Assembly: GCA_019058365.1 (NCBI GenBank)
Contig: JAHPZE010000016.1
Span: 33,670-97,669, forward strand
DNA length: 64,000 nucleotides
From: Promethearchaeota archaeon
Lineage (GTDB): Archaea; Asgardarchaeota; Lokiarchaeia; Sigyniarchaeales; SOKP01
Direction: 5' to 3'
Shown: one piece after another, positions 38,931 to 48,256 of the stretch
How positions within the stretch are numbered: the first letter of the stretch is position 1
How the letters are laid out: every line of letters begins with the position of its first letter
Notes under the pieces: generated by a model
Told to the model about the DNA's origin: nothing
What the model saw: only the letters and a program-made list of their open reading frames with translations
Database searches by the model: none
Translations under genes and position numbers: made by a program

Positions 38931-39275
38931 ATGACCGAAAAAAAAGACAATTTCATGTTGAAATGGAATGATGATACAGGTCAATTTGTACCGATCGAAT
39001 CTGATGCAGACATGAATGAAGGAATTTTTATAGAATTGGTTGACGAAGCAAAATGGAGATATTTTTATATAAAAGGTGCCTCATTAATAGCTCGTCGTAC
39101 CGCGCTAAGGGCTGCTAATGGAATATCAAAAACTGGGTATGTTCACCCTAAAACAAATTTGCGATATGGTGTTGAATGCGAACTATTAGAAGAAATATCA
39201 CCATATGAAGATATGCCTAATACTCTTAGAAAATCTCAACGTTCTTGGTATAAAGGCGAGTATAAACAGTACTAA
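38931..39275 (+). CDS. Hypothetical small conserved-looking protein
   Basis: A protein of about 114 residues, taking the ATG at 38931; a TTG at 38913 is also in frame, and a TATA-like ATATAAATT at 38884 would suit either. It is mixed alpha/beta with a basic, aromatic-rich middle (KWRYFYIKGASLIARRTALR) and a C-terminal KSQRSWYKGEYK. It could be a nucleic-acid-binding protein, but I do not recognise it. There are no membrane segments and no cysteine cluster. Confidence 0.5.
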   Translation: MTEKKDNFMLKWNDDTGQFVPIESDADMNEGIFIELVDEAKWRYFYIKGASLIARRTALRAANGISKTGYVHPKTNLRYGVECELLEEISPYEDMPNTLRKSQRSWYKGEYKQY

Positions 39276-39336
39276 ATAAAACAATTTTGAGTTCTTTTCC
39301 TTTCTTTTTTTAAAATAAATAACACTTAAAAATTAA

Positions 39337-40383
39337 TTATTGGGTCACTTCTTCTACTCTTTTAGTTTCAGAACTTTTATACATTGAATCTACAATTTGA
39401 AGTATTTTTTGACCATACTTGCCGTCCGTCAATGGCTTTTTATTTTGATTTATACAATCAATAAAGTGACTGATTTCTTGCTGATAACCAAAAGACCATG
39501 ATTCTTCTGGAACTGGAAATGTCCATCCTTTAGTTGTTGAGGCTTTTTCAACAGCGTATCCATAACCTTTTTCACTATAGACACTAATTAAATTACTATA
39601 AGTCGGTGCTACCTTAATTTGACCTTTAGTTCCAAATAATTCAAATTTCATATCATAACCCCCTGGAGCTGTCCATGATTCCTCTATAACAACTTGAGCA
39701 TCGTTTTCAAAATATAATATTCCCACAACATTATCTTCAACTTCACATTTGCCAAATTTTTCCCTCTGGGAAATAAGAGTTTTGGTTTGGCAAAATACTT
39801 CTGAAACATCACAATTCAAGTACCATACTAAACATGCAATATCATGAATGCCTAAATCTATCAAAACTCCCCCTCCTGCTTTTGCTTTTTTATAAAACCA
39901 CTCAGAATGAGGTCCTGAATGTTGTTCTTTTCCTCTTCCCATATAAATTGTTCCAAGAGCGTCCTCATCAATAATTTCTTTTACCCTGCTAAATGATGGA
40001 GCATACATGGTATTTTCACAATAAAAAATCTTTCGGTTAGATGATTTCTCTGCGTCTAACATATCTTCTCCCTCGTTTATATTTTTTGCTAATGGTTTTT
40101 CAACAAGGGCATGTGTTCCGGAATTTAAGATGTCTATAGTAACATCTCTATGCAAATGGTTAGGAAGACACACAGAAATTGCGTCACATTCCAATTTCAA
40201 CAAATCTTTATAATCTCCAAACGGTTTACCTGGAATATTGAACTTTTTTATAAAGCTTTTTGCTTTTTCTAAAGAGGATGCAGCGATTCCAACAATTTCT
40301 ACATTTGGTACTAAACTATAAGCATAAAAATGATCTTTTGCACTAAAACCAGAACCAATTATGCCTACCTTAACTTTCTCCAT
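39337..40383 (-). CDS. Gfo/Idh/MocA family oxidoreductase
   Basis: A 348-residue NAD(P)-dependent sugar or polyol dehydrogenase. The Rossmann motif is GIIGSGFSAKDH at the N-terminus. The family's catalytic EKP motif is EKPLAKN (near 98), and the DLGIHDIAC segment holds the DxGxH-type residues. The substrate cannot be deduced. It is a single minus-strand gene 61 bases from the upstream convergent small gene. Confidence 0.92.
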   Translation of the reverse strand: MEKVKVGIIGSGFSAKDHFYAYSLVPNVEIVGIAASSLEKAKSFIKKFNIPGKPFGDYKDLLKLECDAISVCLPNHLHRDVTIDILNSGTHALVEKPLAKNINEGEDMLDAEKSSNRKIFYCENTMYAPSFSRVKEIIDEDALGTIYMGRGKEQHSGPHSEWFYKKAKAGGGVLIDLGIHDIACLVWYLNCDVSEVFCQTKTLISQREKFGKCEVEDNVVGILYFENDAQVVIEESWTAPGGYDMKFELFGTKGQIKVAPTYSNLISVYSEKGYGYAVEKASTTKGWTFPVPEESWSFGYQQEISHFIDCINQNKKPLTDGKYGQKILQIVDSMYKSSETKRVEEVTQ

Positions 40384-40445
40384 TTTAAAATATCATTTAA
40401 AATAATATGAAATACACTTGATAATCTAATAATTTAATGTGAAGT

Positions 40446-41561
40446 TTAAGTTTTGTTCCAAAATTCTAATGGAGATAAAAATTCTTTAATTTTAGAAAAA
40501 GGACACACCATAATACAATTTCCACAATCACTGGAATTTTCAACCCAAAATTCAAAACATTTTTCTACATCAACATAATATTTTTTAACTCCGGGATTAT
40601 TAGAAATTGTGGCTGGTGTAAAGGTTGGATTCTCTTCTTTTGAAATTGCATTATTTTCACAAGCTTCAGCGCATTTAAAACAGTTTTTACAATAATCCTT
40701 AATTTTTTCAATGAATTCTAGGTGTGGCTGATCAGAGGTTAATGGTAAATCCGTAAAAACCTTACATATACGTACTCTTGAACCAAATTCAGGAGTAAGC
40801 AGTAACCCATTTCTACCTAAAGCACCAAGTCCAGCATCAATTGCTAATGGTATACTAAGCGCAGTATCATTACCGCATTGAATCGCTCTATATCCTAAAT
40901 TTCTAATAAATTCACCTAGACATGAGATAATAAATGCCATTTTTGAATACGCGATTGCAGAGGCTGCAGCTGCGGGTTGAGCTGGGGCTGTCGAAATTGC
41001 ATCTTCATCCATTTCCACACCCATTACTATCACTTTATCTATTCCCTCTGGTAATTCTATAGGTTGATCGTATATTGAATCTGCAGCTTTTCCTTCACGA
41101 ACTCCTTTTTTTGCTTCAGCTTCACTAATTTCATTAGGTCTCTTAAATCCTGTTTTGTAAATCCATTTTTCATTAACATCCGCAATACCTACTAAAGAAG
41201 CTCCATAAAATTTTGCTGCTTTTTTAATAGCTTTCGTGAAGCTTTCTGAATTTTCAATAATATGTTTAGATTTCATCCAATTTACTCCATAACCAATATC
41301 TATCAAGTCTTTCCTTTCCCATGTGAAAGCATTAGGAAATCTTTCATATACAGTCCAACCAGCCGCAACTAAAGCGAAATCTACTCTTGAATACCCCTCT
41401 TTTTTTGATTCTATATGTTTTTCGATATTAGTATCAATCATTTTTTGGTAAGTGGCTAAAGTGTTATCCCACAATCTTCTAAATAACATGTTATTTTTTT
41501 GCTTAAATCGTTTGTAAACCGTTTCATCTATCTCATAAGGATTCTTTTTTTCTCTGAGCAT
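40446..41561 (-). CDS. Reductive dehalogenase-like protein (RdhA core, no TAT signal)
   Basis: A 371-residue protein. The corrinoid-binding region is indicated by GLGALGRNGLLLTPEFGS and RICKVFTDLPLTSD, both very close to RdhA. It ends with two [4Fe-4S] sites: CKNCFKCAEAC (near 290) and a second with SDCGNCIMVCPF (near 350) plus an upstream Cys in KCFEFW. There is no twin-arginine signal peptide, so it should be cytoplasmic, and it is shorter than respiratory RdhA enzymes. Epoxyqueuosine reductase (QueG) shares the cofactors but lacks this RdhA-type block. No RdhB-type anchor or regulator adjoins. Confidence 0.85.
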   Translation of the reverse strand: MLREKKNPYEIDETVYKRFKQKNNMLFRRLWDNTLATYQKMIDTNIEKHIESKKEGYSRVDFALVAAGWTVYERFPNAFTWERKDLIDIGYGVNWMKSKHIIENSESFTKAIKKAAKFYGASLVGIADVNEKWIYKTGFKRPNEISEAEAKKGVREGKAADSIYDQPIELPEGIDKVIVMGVEMDEDAISTAPAQPAAAASAIAYSKMAFIISCLGEFIRNLGYRAIQCGNDTALSIPLAIDAGLGALGRNGLLLTPEFGSRVRICKVFTDLPLTSDQPHLEFIEKIKDYCKNCFKCAEACENNAISKEENPTFTPATISNNPGVKKYYVDVEKCFEFWVENSSDCGNCIMVCPFSKIKEFLSPLEFWNKT

Positions 41562-41657
41562 ATTCTTATAGCAACTTTATACTATTAACTGATGTATAAA
41601 ATTAATGTAAACTAAAGTAAAAAATAAGTAAAATAATTTAATTTTTGAGATTTGTTA

Positions 41658-42329
41658 TTATTTTTCTTCTAACTTCCAAGCTCCATAGATTAAAATGCTT
41701 AAATCGATTAGCAAAAAAATCCTCATAATTTTTTGTTCTATTACCATAATTGTACGACTAGCAGAAATTCCGATTAACCCTACCAATAAAGCTACAAAGA
41801 ATATAATAAAAAACATAGTAAAAATATATCCAAAATTCTTAGAAAATTTGTCACTTAAGAATAATGTTATCGAATAAAAAAATCCCATTAGAAAGAGAGA
41901 TGGGTATCCAATATATACAAAGATCCAATGAGGAACATTAAGAATATCAGCAGGCGCAAATATAATTCCAATTATAGCTATTGATGATAAAACTCCAAAA
42001 TATGAGCCGATTTTGCTTGTTTTAATCTCTAATGTTCCTACTTCAAATTTATGCATAAACACCAGATAAAATAAAATCATAGTAATCGCATGTATACCAT
42101 AAGCAAATGAAAAGAGTGTCATGGAGATTGGATTAGGATCACCATTCCAAGCTGTTATCCTCCCTAAATCACTAAAAGTATTCCCCCAAAATGAATATCC
42201 AACGATTGAAGTATTATCTCTTATACCACCAGGATAAGTAAACATAGCTATAGCTATAAGTACTATGTATAAAATAATCCCTATAAAGGCGAGAAGATAC
42301 ACTTTTTTATTAGATATTTTTAAATTCAT
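41658..42329 (-). CDS. Six-helix membrane protein (DUF998-like)
   Basis: A 223-residue integral membrane protein with about six membrane segments, the first near residues 10-30 (YLLAFIGIILYIVLIAIAM). Between the first two is SFWGNTFSDLGR, a segment that recalls DUF998-family proteins. No catalytic residues are evident. It lies about 100 bases upstream of the RdhA-like gene on the same strand but does not look like the short RdhB membrane anchor. Confidence 0.65.
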   Translation of the reverse strand: MNLKISNKKVYLLAFIGIILYIVLIAIAMFTYPGGIRDNTSIVGYSFWGNTFSDLGRITAWNGDPNPISMTLFSFAYGIHAITMILFYLVFMHKFEVGTLEIKTSKIGSYFGVLSSIAIIGIIFAPADILNVPHWIFVYIGYPSLFLMGFFYSITLFLSDKFSKNFGYIFTMFFIIFFVALLVGLIGISASRTIMVIEQKIMRIFLLIDLSILIYGAWKLEEK

Positions 42330-42439
42330 ATTTTATACCAATTTCTTTTAATTTTTCATTGTATTTTTATTAATAATATTTGTTCTTTTTTACTATATAA
42401 TTGTTTATTTATTATTAATCTATTAAAAGTGATGTAGAA

Positions 42440-42823
42440 ATGAATAAAGAGGTTAATTACATCAATCAGATAGGTATGGGTGTTGATCAACATGGTCATA
42501 ATGATGATTGTACCAATGCCGCTATAAAAGCTATTAAAAATGCTATATCAAATAATTGTTTAACTGGTTTGAGTGAGATCTATGATCTAAAGAAACCAAA
42601 TGATTTATTAAGAATGAAGGTTCATGTAAAAATTGGACTCCCATATCCAGAAAATATTAATGAGAAGAAAGTTTTGAAAGCAATACCTTTTGGTGAAAAA
42701 TCAATAGAATTTGTCAAAGGAGGTTTAGTAGCACAAGGCATTATGATTAAAGAATTGGGAGATACTTCAGATAAGATTATTGTGTGCAATGCGGCTGTAA
42801 ATGTTTCGATCAAGGAATTATAA
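42440..42823 (+). CDS. Lin0512 family protein
   Basis: A 127-residue protein matching the conserved Lin0512-type family: GMGVDQHGHNDDCTNAAIKA at the N-terminus, then MKVHVKIGLPYPENIN and a C-terminal IIVCNAAVNVSI segment. The family is widespread but uncharacterised. No catalytic mechanism can be read from the sequence. It is a single gene, convergent with the glycosidase-like gene. Confidence 0.8.
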   Translation: MNKEVNYINQIGMGVDQHGHNDDCTNAAIKAIKNAISNNCLTGLSEIYDLKKPNDLLRMKVHVKIGLPYPENINEKKVLKAIPFGEKSIEFVKGGLVAQGIMIKELGDTSDKIIVCNAAVNVSIKEL

Positions 42824-42835
42824 TCAATAATTTTA

Positions 42836-44140
42836 TTAAAACAATAGATTTTCTAACCCAATTTCCTCTTCAGCATACTTCTTTAAAGCTTTCCAATGGT
42901 CTTCCGAAGTTCCGAAGTATTTAAATACCGCAATTCCTAACCCAAAATCAAAACCTCTCATTTGTTTGAGCATTTCTTCAACATTACATTCTACTGAATT
43001 TGTAATTGTTAGCGCTGGAGCCTTAAACTCCCTAGCTCGTTTTTTCATATTTCTAATAAAATACCAAAAGAAAAAGTTAGCAACTTTTCCCCAATACCAC
43101 CCATCATCTCTTGTACCCATCAAATAAGGATATTCCATGGGTGAAACAATATCCAGAATTGAAGATAATTTAATCCAATCCTGCCCCAATCTTTTTCTTG
43201 AGAATAGTTTTTTAGGTCCTGGGAGACAGAACCATCCAGAAACGCAAGTATTATCTATAGATTTTATAGTATCATGAAGTTTTTGAGCGTAATTTGCTAT
43301 AGTTTCAGCTTTAAAATCATACCATTCAATACTTTTTAATAATTTTGGTTTATTCCCATAACTATTTCTGAATTTTTGTATACAACGGTGGCAAGTACAC
43401 AAATCTGTAAACGCTCCATCATATCTAATATAATCAGCAAAAAATCCCTTAATAGGATACGTTTTTACAACTTCTTTAACAAGCTCTAATAAATAATTTA
43501 CATGCTCACTATTAGGACACATAAAACTTGTTAAAGGAGTATATCCTTTACCTCGTGCATCTCGAGATTTACCAGCTTTCTCATCAATTTGATCGGTTAA
43601 AAATGGAATTTTTTTCTGATAATCTTCAAAAGAAATGCCTTCTGGTATATCTACTCTCATCTCACTTTCAATATGTGTCGAAATTTCACCCTCTTTGTAG
43701 TTAATTCCATGTTTCTTTCCATTTTTACCATGAACACTCACTCTTTCTGGGTGTAACCATCCTTGATAGGCATCATTCATGCTTGTGAACGAAACATTTA
43801 CTTTTACATTACTTTCTTTTCCAGCATCACAAAATTCTCCCAAGATGTCTCGTTCTGTTGGATTCCACCCTACTTTTGTATCCCATGTACAAGCACCATC
43901 CGTGTCTTTAATTACAATTCCAAGAGTATTAAAATGGGCTTCTTCAAGTTTTCTCATGATTTCAATGATATTTAACCGTTTTTCAGCGAATTCATAATCT
44001 AACTTTCTGAAACCTTTTGGTCCTCTTATAGGCATTAATCCCATTGCATAAATTTTTTTAACTCCAAAATGCTTGATAAGAGCATCAACCTTATGCTGAT
44101 CGATTTTAAAATGTTTTGACCAATCTAATTTTTTTACCAT
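42836..44140 (-). CDS. TIM-barrel glycoside-hydrolase-like protein
   Basis: A 434-residue protein. Repeated strand/helix units point to a TIM barrel related to the putative glycosidase families (GHL/Gal-type). Indicative segments are VKKIYAMGLMPIRGP, IKGFFADYIRYDGAFTD (carrying likely catalytic acidic residues), CTCHRC, and DIVSPMEYPYLMG. There is no signal peptide, so it is cytoplasmic. The substrate is unknown. A stand-alone minus-strand gene. Confidence 0.55.
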   Translation of the reverse strand: MVKKLDWSKHFKIDQHKVDALIKHFGVKKIYAMGLMPIRGPKGFRKLDYEFAEKRLNIIEIMRKLEEAHFNTLGIVIKDTDGACTWDTKVGWNPTERDILGEFCDAGKESNVKVNVSFTSMNDAYQGWLHPERVSVHGKNGKKHGINYKEGEISTHIESEMRVDIPEGISFEDYQKKIPFLTDQIDEKAGKSRDARGKGYTPLTSFMCPNSEHVNYLLELVKEVVKTYPIKGFFADYIRYDGAFTDLCTCHRCIQKFRNSYGNKPKLLKSIEWYDFKAETIANYAQKLHDTIKSIDNTCVSGWFCLPGPKKLFSRKRLGQDWIKLSSILDIVSPMEYPYLMGTRDDGWYWGKVANFFFWYFIRNMKKRAREFKAPALTITNSVECNVEEMLKQMRGFDFGLGIAVFKYFGTSEDHWKALKKYAEEEIGLENLLF

Positions 44141-44446
44141 GATTGTTGTAAATTAATCAAATAAGAATAAAAATATTAAACATGTGTAAATACATTATTT
44201 TAATTGACAAATCTATAAATTATAATGACATAAAATTTTAAACTAATATTATAATCTTTTTAATATATCATTTTAAATTATTTTAAATAATAAAAAAAAG
44301 ATATTTATTATAGAAATCTTAATAGTGATTAAATCAAAAAAACAAGGAATCTGTTTTAGTAAAACAAAAATATAAATATAAGAAAGTTTAATTTTTTAAA
44401 ATTTAGCTTCTTAGCTAAAAGCCTGAATGGATTGAGGAGAATAAAG

Positions 44447-44977
44447 GTGTACGACGCAACATATAAAATTGTGATCTTTGGAGATGCAGGTTGTGGTAAA
44501 ACCACTTTGACTCAAAGATTCTTAACAAATTTGTTTAAATCAGATTCTAAAATGACTATTGGTGTAGATTTTGAAGTCAAAAGCCTAGAGATCAATGGGA
44601 AAAAGATTAAACTCCAAATTTGGGATTTTGGAGGGGAAGAACGATTTCGATTTTTATTACCTACCTATGTAAGAGGAGCTAATGGAGCTTTATTTATGTA
44701 TGATGTTACAAATTATAGTTCATTAGCACATATAGATGATTGGTTGTTGGTAATAAAAAGAGAACTCAGGATTGAAGAACAATTTCCTATAATAGTGGTA
44801 GGTGGAAAAGCAGATCTGATAGAAGATCGCGAAGTTTCTGGAGATGAAGGCATTAATATTGCGAGATCTAGGAGTGTAGATGGGTTTATAGAATGCAGTT
44901 CGAAGACGGGCGAGAATGTAGAAGAGACATTTGAGGCTCTGTCTCGATTAATGATGCAAAACTCTAATTTGCTTTAG
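44447..44977 (+). CDS. Divergent Ras-superfamily GTPase with altered G3 and G4 motifs
   Basis: A protein of about 176 residues, taking the GTG at 44447, which follows a GAGGAG ribosome binding site; a TTG at 44432 is also in frame. G1 is intact (GDAGCGKTTL), switch I Thr is present (KMTIGVDF). However G3 reads DFGGEERF, with Glu in place of the catalytic Gln, and G4 reads GGKADL instead of NKxD, with G5 CSSKTG. These changes predict slow hydrolysis and weakened guanine specificity. It lacks a C-terminal cysteine. No neighbouring partner gene is seen. Confidence 0.85.
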   Translation: MYDATYKIVIFGDAGCGKTTLTQRFLTNLFKSDSKMTIGVDFEVKSLEINGKKIKLQIWDFGGEERFRFLLPTYVRGANGALFMYDVTNYSSLAHIDDWLLVIKRELRIEEQFPIIVVGGKADLIEDREVSGDEGINIARSRSVDGFIECSSKTGENVEETFEALSRLMMQNSNLL

Positions 44978-45062
44978 GAGAAAATCTGAGATCTTCCCTT
45001 AAATAAAACTTTTTACTCCTTTTAAATAAAAATAAAGTATTTGAAAACCTAATTTCCTAGTT

Positions 45063-45998
45063 TCAATCTTTAGTTTGTTCTTCTAATGTCAATTTTTGCT
45101 TTAATCTTAAATCCTTTCTTCTAAGCGATACCATAATTTGAAAGTCAAGGTCTTTTTTGTAAGCATCAGCGCACTTTACTATTTCCCCAGCGATATTCTT
45201 CTCAAATTCATCATATTTAATATTGATTCCGTTAAACATTGGTATTTCTGCGAAATTTTCAATCAAATTTTCCACTAACTCTTCTGGTAATACGTCTGAT
45301 CTGTCTTTAACTGCTACACCTATTATTTCTTCTAATTTATTATAAATTTCTCTCTTACTAAATTGACAAAGTACGCATTTTGAGCTTCGATATTGAAAAA
45401 TTTTTAATATAATTAACCCTGTAAGGAATTTAGAATTTCGAATTAAAATCTCTTTATCTACACTACCATATTCGCTTATGTATTGGTGTACATACTTTTC
45501 AGTATTAATATATAACTTAGAAAAGACTATCGCTCTATCAAAATACGCTGGAACTATACAAAAAATTCGGGTAAACCAAAATGGTTTGATCCCTACTGGT
45601 GGATCTTCATAGAAAATATAATATACAATTCTCCCATCTCTTTTTTTATATAGAGTAAACTCCTTTTTTAGCATATTTAAATAAGTAGAGATTGTAGAAC
45701 GAGCAATCTCTTTAAAATATCGTTTGTACTCTTCCTCGACTTCCCCAGTCGTAATCTTTTTCTTTCCTGCTAAATAAAATTTTAATAGAATCCCTAAGAT
45801 CCGATTTTCATGAAGACGCCCTGTTTTTATCTGTTGTTCTTCTGATTCATCTTCTCTAATTTGGTACAAAAATGAAATTTCTGGCGCGAAATCTTGAATA
45901 ACCTTATCTAAAACTTTAAGTTTAGAATCTGTAATTTGCGTTGCTTCTAATTTCGCGCTTTCAATTAATAACTTTTCTATTTCTGATTTTTCAGACAA
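45063..45998 (-). CDS. Winged-helix-type regulator-like protein
   Basis: A 311-residue protein. The region 70-135 contains a helix-turn-helix pattern (GILLKFYLAGKKKITTGEVE, then STISTYLNMLKKEFTLYKK and a wing with GRIVYYIFY). The C-terminal part includes CVLCQF, a possible metal pair, and several helices but is not recognised. It may be a DNA-binding regulator with an Asgard-specific C-terminal domain. No partner is evident from its neighbours. Confidence 0.55.
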   Translation of the reverse strand: MSEKSEIEKLLIESAKLEATQITDSKLKVLDKVIQDFAPEISFLYQIREDESEEQQIKTGRLHENRILGILLKFYLAGKKKITTGEVEEEYKRYFKEIARSTISTYLNMLKKEFTLYKKRDGRIVYYIFYEDPPVGIKPFWFTRIFCIVPAYFDRAIVFSKLYINTEKYVHQYISEYGSVDKEILIRNSKFLTGLIILKIFQYRSSKCVLCQFSKREIYNKLEEIIGVAVKDRSDVLPEELVENLIENFAEIPMFNGINIKYDEFEKNIAGEIVKCADAYKKDLDFQIMVSLRRKDLRLKQKLTLEEQTKD

Positions 45999-46278
45999 TA
46001 TTAAAATACTCTTTGAATTGTATTAATTATTATCTAGTATTATTATTAAAAAATCTTTAATATCTTAATAAAAATTTGTATCCTAATATCCTAGAATATC
46101 TAGCTTTATTTAACTTTCTATCTAATATCATAATATTTTGACATATATTGATACATTATCTTTTTTACTTTTTAATATAATTTCTTACTTCATTAATTAG
46201 TTAAATTTAAGTATTTAAAAATTAAGAATAATTGACTTAAGAATTGGATAAATCTTTTAACAACTATATTTAAAAATT

Positions 46279-48066
46279 TTAATTTTTTCCATATTTCTCT
46301 TTCCATACAGGATCAGCTTCTTGTAATGCCCTTCTTTGGACTTTTCCAATTAAATTTTTCGGCAATTCACCAATAATTGCTATACTGTGGGGTACTTTAT
46401 AATGTGCCATGTTCTTTTTCGCCCATTCCTTTATTTTCTGAGGTGAACAATCACAATCCTCTTTGATTGCAACCCAGGCTTTTATTATTTCTCCATATTC
46501 CTCATCAGGAAGACCTGCAACAGCTACTTCTGTAATATCTGGGTGTTTCATCAATAATTCTTCCACCTCTTTAGGGAAAACGGAATATCCTTTGAATTTG
46601 ATAAGCTGTTTTTTTCTATCTCTAATTTCTATTGTTCCATCTTCATTCATAAACCCAATATCTCCAGTTAAAAGCCATAATTTTCCCTTATATTCATATA
46701 TTGTTTCTTTTGTTTCTTCAGGTTGATCAAGGTATTTTAACATTATTTGAGGTCCAGATATACAAATTTCACCTGTATGCTCAACACCAAAATTTGTATC
46801 TTCAGGATTTCCTATACATAGTGGACCCTTTTCAAAATCATCTATCGGCCAAATCCCCCATTCTGTTCCTGTAAATGGCATTCCAATACTTCCAATGGGG
46901 CTTTCTCCGAATAAATTTCCTGCACTTACGGCAGGACCTGCTTCTGATAGACCATATCCTTCCACAATTCGCCCTCCTGTATTCTCAATAAAAGCATCTC
47001 GAACTGGTGCATGTAATGGACCTGCACTTGATATACACAAAGTCAACTTTCCCATTACTCTAGGAAATCTTCTTTTAAGATTTTTAAGTTCTGCGAGTTT
47101 TTTAAATAATAGTTCTGTACCAGTATAGATTAATCCTTCTTTACAAGGTAATCGCTCAATTTGTTCACATAGTTCCGCTTGAGAAGGAGGTGTTGGAAAA
47201 AGCATTATCCAACCTCCTATTGCTAAAGTTGTATTCATAACAATAGTATGAGCAAAACTGTGGAATAATGGAAGTATTCCGATGTTTCCAATTCCTGGTT
47301 TTTCGCCCCCTAACCATAATTTGCATTGCTTAGTATTTGAGACTATATTAAAATGAGTTAATACTGCTGCTTTTGGTAAACCTGTCATTCCACCAGTCAT
47401 AATATATGTAGCAGGATGTTTTTTTGCATCAATATTCATTTTTGGAACATCTGGCTTCGTTTTTAAAAGTTCAGTATATTTGAGTGCATTTGGAAAATCA
47501 ACCTTACCTGTTGGTATTTTTTTTACAAATACACCTATGGCTTTTTTTATTCCTTTAATTTCTGCTAAATCTGCAAGATTAGTATAAACAACAAATTCTA
47601 TTGTTGAATCTTGTATTATTGGTTTTATTGATGATTCATATGAAGCATCTAATACAATAAGCATTTTAGGCTTAATTATATCAAATTGGTGGAGAACTTC
47701 CACTGGTTGATAAGTAGGATTAATTCCGCTAGCAATTGCACCAATTCTTGTAATAGCAAAATACGCAACGATATATTGGGGGCAATTAGGCATAAATAAT
47801 GCTATAACATCACCTTTTTTAATTCCTAAATTAACCAAAGCAGTAGCAAAAGACTTTACATACTTTTGAAATTGCTTATAGGTAATCCAAGCATCTAAAA
47901 ACCATATGAAGTTTTCTTTTGAATATTTATCAACCTGTTCGTCTAATAAATCGTTTATTGTTTTTTCTTCAAAACTAGTATTGAATGGAACGCCTACTGG
48001 CCACCACTTCTTAAACCATCGCTTATTTTCATTTACAAAAAAAGGTTCTTGCATTTGTGCTTCCAT
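46279..48066 (-). CDS. fadD: Acyl-CoA ligase (AMP-binding)
   Basis: A 595-residue ANL-superfamily ligase. The phosphate-binding region is TGGMTGLPK (near 228), a degenerate form of the usual T(S)GTTGxPKG. It also has GYGLSEAGP (near 375), TGDIGFM (near 468), the hinge RDRKKQLIKFKGY and the Lys-containing LIGKVQRR near the end. The chain length of the fatty acid cannot be read from it. A stand-alone gene, about 190 bases from the surface-protein gene. Confidence 0.9.
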   Translation of the reverse strand: MEAQMQEPFFVNENKRWFKKWWPVGVPFNTSFEEKTINDLLDEQVDKYSKENFIWFLDAWITYKQFQKYVKSFATALVNLGIKKGDVIALFMPNCPQYIVAYFAITRIGAIASGINPTYQPVEVLHQFDIIKPKMLIVLDASYESSIKPIIQDSTIEFVVYTNLADLAEIKGIKKAIGVFVKKIPTGKVDFPNALKYTELLKTKPDVPKMNIDAKKHPATYIMTGGMTGLPKAAVLTHFNIVSNTKQCKLWLGGEKPGIGNIGILPLFHSFAHTIVMNTTLAIGGWIMLFPTPPSQAELCEQIERLPCKEGLIYTGTELLFKKLAELKNLKRRFPRVMGKLTLCISSAGPLHAPVRDAFIENTGGRIVEGYGLSEAGPAVSAGNLFGESPIGSIGMPFTGTEWGIWPIDDFEKGPLCIGNPEDTNFGVEHTGEICISGPQIMLKYLDQPEETKETIYEYKGKLWLLTGDIGFMNEDGTIEIRDRKKQLIKFKGYSVFPKEVEELLMKHPDITEVAVAGLPDEEYGEIIKAWVAIKEDCDCSPQKIKEWAKKNMAHYKVPHSIAIIGELPKNLIGKVQRRALQEADPVWKEKYGKN

Positions 48067-48256
48067 TTTTTACTCACAGTATTTAAAATAAATAATCTAT
48101 CTTTATATTTTTTACATTTATCAAAATTTAAAACTTTGTAAAAATTGATAAATTGATAAAAAATATTCTCTAATTCAAAATTCAATGCAATAGGTTAATA
48201 TTCCATATTACTGGAAAAAAAAGTTAATAAAATAAAAGAATTAGAAAATAAATAAT

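Noticed and set aside
41658..42329. Membrane protein next to the RdhA-like gene as an RdhB anchor
   Set aside because: It has about six helices and a DUF998-like pattern; RdhB proteins are short with two or three helices.
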